Below, piece after piece: positions 38,587 through 41,537 of a DNA stretch of 41,537 bases. The stretch lies in contig DRFG01000124.1 of the NCBI GenBank assembly GCA_011050655.1, forward strand, positions 1 through 41,537, given 5' to 3'. Under the pieces are notes generated by a model, which saw nothing but the letters and a program-made list of their open reading frames with translations, had not been told where the DNA came from and ran no database searches. The number at the start of each line of letters is the position of its first letter. Position 1 is the stretch's first letter. The translations under genes and the position numbers were made by a program. This stretch comes from Roseobacter sp. GTDB taxonomy: Bacteria > Pseudomonadota > Alphaproteobacteria > Rhodobacterales > Rhodobacteraceae.

Positions 38587-39108
38587 TTATTTATCCCGCA
38601 ACGCGCCGATGATATGGTCGAACGCCTCGCGGGCTTTGACCCGCATTTCTTCGTCCGTGGCATCCTGTATCGGATGCGGCACCAGCACGTAACGTGCCCC
38701 TTCCATGCCTAACGCTTTGCGTTGCGTTTCAGCAGCTTGGCCAAACGCGCTGGACGCGATGGAAACTGATGGGATCCCCTGGATTTCAAACCAGACTGTA
38801 TCGTGCATACTGCACGTGGTACATGATCCTCAGTCCGCCAACCCTTCGACCAGAAAATCGCATTCGTCGCGAATTTGCTGGCGCAGCGTGTCTGGGCAGG
38901 GCTTGGCGAAGGTCGGCTTGGTATAGTGCCGCACTTCAACGCCCGGTGCTTTTTCGGCCAGTAATTTGCCCAGCTCATCTAACAAGATATTGCCGCGCGG
39001 CTTGCTGATATTCAGCAGCCCCACGATACCTTGCACTGCCCCGGACCGTTCACTGATCTGACGCGCGACGGGCACGCGTTCGTCCGTCGGGTCGAGAATT
39101 ATGGTCAT
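38587..39108 (-). CDS. UGSC-family selenoprotein (in-frame TGA = selenocysteine)
   Basis: One 173-residue frame from ATG 39108 to the stop at 38587, broken only by a TGA at 38832-38830. Read as selenocysteine it gives Sec93 in LAD-U-GSCTTCS, the signature UGSC of the UGSC family, with Cys96 forming a UxxC redox pair and Cys99 close by. Both sides of the TGA are in the same frame and are coding in character: VGLLNISKPRGNILLDELG before it, PSVSIASSAFGQAAETQR after it. Read conventionally it would look like two genes of 92 and 73 residues. AGGAGGAG precedes the ATG. It follows the thioredoxin-fusion gene by 27 bases and lies 1.7 kb from tRNA-Sec. Reaction unknown; a thiol-selenol redox role is inferred. 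Confidence 0.9.
38797..38832 (-). promoter_or_regulatory. Bacterial SECIS-like hairpin with its UGA codon
   Basis: On the minus strand, 18 bases after the TGA (38832-38830), comes the 5-base loop AGTAT (38811-38807) on a perfect 5-bp stem CGTGC/GCACG. Below an asymmetric internal loop (CCA opposite A) is a further 4-bp stem TGTA/TACA. The distance and a G in the first two loop positions fit the known rules for bacterial SECIS elements bound by SelB. The element lies within the coding frame, as in bacteria. Confidence 0.75.
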
Positions 39109-39135
39109 TCATCTCCTCCTCTGCTGGTGATGACG

Positions 39136-40725
39136 TTAGCCTAGATAAATCTTTCTGGATACGGAAATTGATCCGGCGGCACCGGTAGACCACCCGTGAA
39201 ACGCTGACGAAAATTTACCTGCCTCGCCCCCCGCCACGACGATATGAATGTACTCCTTACCCGCGAATTTCGGAGCAAGTAGCGCCAGTTTTTCAGGCCC
39301 CATCTTATCGGCATCAGCCACCGATATGCCCGCGCCGGATTGGTCATTCTGGACCATTTCGCTCAATGGGCGCGACGTGACTGCCTGAATCCGGTCCCGC
39401 AGCCGGTCTTTTGAATAGTCGCCATCGCGGGTCATCGTTTTGATATGTTCAGGGCACACGACCAACAGTGCATCCACTGGCAGGTTGTGCAATTTCGGCA
39501 GAAACACAGATTCTAGCCCCTGACCGAGCGACCCGGCAATCTGATCGGGCTTTCGCGATGTTTGGTCGACAAGATGCACCGGGCCACCGGTCATTGCAAA
39601 TATCGTGACCACTGAATCCTCGGGCTCAAAGCCCCGTTCGACATGCAACGGTTCCCACGGTGACACTTCCTCGTTCTCGGCAAAGCACATCGTGAATTTC
39701 ATCGGATTACCCAAGGTGGAGCGTTCGACACCGCCGGTTTTCGCGCCGCCAATGTTTCGAATCACAAGACGCAAGGCACGACCGATGGTGGCATTGGCGC
39801 GATTGCCCGCGCCCATTGCTCCTAGCCCAGCGTTCATCCCTATCTTGTCGCGGATAGGGCCGTTTACGACCATCACAGTCGCCGCCCCCATCGTGGTGGC
39901 CGTGACCCCGTGAATATTGAACTCATCGGTACACACGGCTTCGATGGCCGCAATGACGACAGGCAAATATTCGGGCTTGCACCCTGCCATAACAGCATTG
40001 ATAGCAATTTTTTCTACGGTACCGACACCCATATTCGGCGGAACGACTGCAATCACGTCTTGCGGATCTCGGTGGGTACCTGCCAGCATCCGCATCACCC
40101 GTTCGGGCGTCGGTGGGACCAACGGCAGGCCGTCGGAAAAACCCTGATCAAACATGAACTCGGATACATCATCACCGCTAGCAACCTCGACTTTGCGGGC
40201 GAGCAGCACATCACCGTCAGCAGCGGCACGCAGCTTGTCGTATACCTCGGGGTCAAAATGTTTCGACCCGCAGCCCGGACGCCAGGCCGGCAGACTGTCC
40301 CAGTCGATTTGGGCGACAGGTTGTCCGGTGTCTTGGGCAATCTGATCCGACAGGGCCTTCCAGTCATCCCGCACGAAGCCTTCAAAATGCGTGACAACGG
40401 TGCCGCTATCGTCGATCCAATAAACGGCTGGCACGATTTCGAAATTCCAATCAAACGACGTCTTGCACCCGACGTCATCCAGCACTGGCATGGTCAGACC
40501 GTGGCGCCGCACAAAATCTGCATTTGCATCGCCCGATTGCGCGGGAACCAATACGGAAACCTTGTCGCCATAAGCTTGGGTTAAGGCTTGCAGCACCGGG
40601 GCGGCTATATTGCAGGTTTCGCAGTCCTCTTTGACAAAGCAGATCAAGCTTGGGCCCGTCCCATCGAATTGATGTGCCTCGCCATGCAGATCTTTCAACG
40701 TGAAAGCCGGTCTTGCGTCGGTCAT
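39136..40725 (-). CDS. Thioredoxin-domain fusion protein, partner of the UGSC selenoprotein
   Basis: 529 residues from the ATG at 40725, which has GAGAGG 7 bases upstream (a reading from 40755 adds ten residues). Residues 1-140 form a thioredoxin/peroxiredoxin-like domain with CETC (Cys35, Cys38) and cis-Pro99 in EIVPAVYW. A second short motif GCGSK (Cys152) follows. From about 185 to the end is a large domain I cannot name (SDGLPLVPPTPERVMRMLAG, VEKIAINAVMAGCKPEYLPVV, GMNAGLGAMGAGNRANATIGRALRLV). No signal peptide. Directly upstream of the UGSC gene, so probably its redox partner or the other half of one enzyme. Function unproven. Confidence 0.8.
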   Translation of the reverse strand: MTDARPAFTLKDLHGEAHQFDGTGPSLICFVKEDCETCNIAAPVLQALTQAYGDKVSVLVPAQSGDANADFVRRHGLTMPVLDDVGCKTSFDWNFEIVPAVYWIDDSGTVVTHFEGFVRDDWKALSDQIAQDTGQPVAQIDWDSLPAWRPGCGSKHFDPEVYDKLRAAADGDVLLARKVEVASGDDVSEFMFDQGFSDGLPLVPPTPERVMRMLAGTHRDPQDVIAVVPPNMGVGTVEKIAINAVMAGCKPEYLPVVIAAIEAVCTDEFNIHGVTATTMGAATVMVVNGPIRDKIGMNAGLGAMGAGNRANATIGRALRLVIRNIGGAKTGGVERSTLGNPMKFTMCFAENEEVSPWEPLHVERGFEPEDSVVTIFAMTGGPVHLVDQTSRKPDQIAGSLGQGLESVFLPKLHNLPVDALLVVCPEHIKTMTRDGDYSKDRLRDRIQAVTSRPLSEMVQNDQSGAGISVADADKMGPEKLALLAPKFAGKEYIHIVVAGGEAGKFSSAFHGWSTGAAGSISVSRKIYLG

Positions 40726-40788
40726 CTTTGCGCCTCTCAAATTATGCATTTGCATAGTGTGAGGGATCGCAAGCCATGTCCAGACAGT

Positions 40789-40883
40789 TGGCGGAAGTGG
40801 ATGGGAATCGAACCCACCACACGCCTTATCGACGCGTCCGTGGTTTTGAAGACCAGGGAAGCCACCAGACTCCAGTCACCTCC
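40789..40883 (-). tRNA. selC: Selenocysteine tRNA (anticodon TCA)
   Basis: 95 bases, the unusual length of bacterial tRNA-Sec. The 5' strand GGAGGTG pairs with CACTTCC before G73 and an encoded CCA (40791-40789). Anticodon loop CTTCAAA carries TCA on a TGGT/ACCA stem. There is a long variable arm (GGACGCGTCGATAAGGCGTG region) and a T-arm TGGG-TTCGATT-CCCA. The eighth acceptor pair expected in tRNA-Sec would be A-C here. It lies 41 bases after selB, the usual selB-selC neighbourhood. Confidence 0.95.
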
Positions 40884-40924
40884 GCACCGGCGCAGTCTAA
40901 CCGTGTGCTGCGGCGGGTAAAAGC

Positions 40925-41537
40925 CTAATGCGCCTGTTGCGTCATTTGACGGGTATCGCCGTGGCGTTGTGTCATGCCTTGCGTGTCCAGATGCTCCAAC
41001 AAGGGCACAATGAACTTGCGAGTGGTGGTTAAGGCGTTACGCGCTTGGCTTGTTGTGAACCGTTCCGGTGGTGGAAAGGTGTCGCGCAGATAACGGACCG
41101 CTTGAACCACGCATTCTGCATGAAACAATACGCGCTGGTTCAAAGATACATTGTTCAACGACACCAAAATGCCAGAGGCGACCAATAGCGCAATAAGATC
41201 CGGATCATCGGGATCGGTGAATTGCGCTGTATCAGGCGGCACCATCCCCGCCTTGGTGAACAACGCCCCGATCTCGGCTAAGCGTATGCGTTGCGTTTCG
41301 TTCAGTACCGCATGGGGATCGTGGGCGAATAATGCAACCTGCCCATCCTCGACGCGCAATTCCTCATCGGCGATTAATATCTTTTCCACATATGGAAGCA
41401 GCCCGGGAAACCGACTGCGCTGTTCTATTATCCGACGCGGTGCCAGACGCTTGACTGGGTATGCAGCATGAAAGCTTTGCAGCGCTGTTATGACATCACT
41501 CTTGGCCGCCGACAAATCTGGCGTCTGCGCTATATAC
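40925..41537 (-). CDS. selB: Selenocysteine-specific elongation factor SelB, C-terminal part
   Basis: The frame is open to the right window edge, so only the last ~203 residues are present; the GTPase part is outside. The visible part is the run of winged-helix domains that bind the SECIS. The final one has FTTSQARNALTTTRKFIVPLLEHLDTQGMTQRHGDTRQM, closely matching the SelB pattern (F-x-D/Q-R-x-x-x-x-T-S-RK-x-x-x-P-LLE-x-x-D-x-x-G-x-T-x-R-x-GD-x-R). It delivers Sec-tRNA-Sec to the ribosome at UGA. Followed directly by selC. The TTG at 41515 is not the start. Confidence 0.93.
   Translation of the reverse strand, partial: YIAQTPDLSAAKSDVITALQSFHAAYPVKRLAPRRIIEQRSRFPGLLPYVEKILIADEELRVEDGQVALFAHDPHAVLNETQRIRLAEIGALFTKAGMVPPDTAQFTDPDDPDLIALLVASGILVSLNNVSLNQRVLFHAECVVQAVRYLRDTFPPPERFTTSQARNALTTTRKFIVPLLEHLDTQGMTQRHGDTRQMTQQAH

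Noticed and set aside
38809-38832. Frameshift or nonsense mutation splitting one gene into two
   Set aside because: The two parts are in the same frame, the TGA falls exactly on the UGSC motif, a SECIS-like hairpin follows, and tRNA-Sec and selB are adjacent.
39910-40584. 224-residue open frame opposite the thioredoxin fusion gene
   Set aside because: Antisense shadow of the coding strand with the CETC and cis-Pro motifs; no recognisable domain.

Overview
The window looks like a chromosomal segment from a Rhodobacterales alphaproteobacterium of the Roseobacter type. The evidence is the gene order sdhCDA-sdhB, mdh, sucCDAB-lpd, combined with a (3S)-malyl-CoA thioesterase and a mesaconyl-CoA hydratase (ethylmalonyl-CoA pathway). 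An argH-lysA-TIGR02302 operon and a Hint-domain protein of a kind common in marine Rhodobacteraceae fit the same group. All family names are recognised by eye; no database search was run.

Left part (1-21.2 kb): a TCA-cycle superlocus. On the minus strand run sdhC-sdhD-sdhA, a small lipoprotein, an FkbM-type methyltransferase and the 5' part of sdhB, which leaves the window. Upstream on the same strand are mdh, with a translationally coupled glycosyltransferase-like gene, and a secreted double PRC-barrel protein. On the plus strand follow mcl2, nnrU, a DUF1737 protein, mch, sucC, three small envelope-type genes, sucD, sucA, sucB, two MAPEG proteins and lpd. Together these genes take carbon from 2-oxoglutarate to oxaloacetate, with an acetyl-CoA assimilation branch embedded among them.

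Middle part (21.2-33.3 kb): ftsE-ftsX-plsC (minus), a zinc-ribbon membrane protein (plus), and a minus-strand operon argH - LptM-like lipoprotein - second small lipoprotein - DUF2834 protein - lysA - TIGR02302. Divergent from argH is what looks like a degraded tlpA. Next come a Hint-domain protein and an LpxR-family outer-membrane protein.

Right part (33.3-38.5 kb): a winged-helix regulator, the Entner-Doudoroff pair edd-eda, and a divergent GlcNAc kinase-like gene with nagA. A perfect 12-bp LacI/GalR-type operator lies between edd and the kinase.

Right end (38.5-41.5 kb): a selenocysteine locus on the minus strand, made of the 3' part of selB, tRNA-Sec (selC), a thioredoxin-domain fusion protein and a UGSC-family selenoprotein. 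The selenoprotein frame is broken by one in-frame TGA at the UGSC motif, followed at the right distance by a bacterial SECIS-like hairpin. This compact module, where the decoding machinery sits next to what may be its client and that client's redox partner, is the best candidate in the window for a poorly described system.
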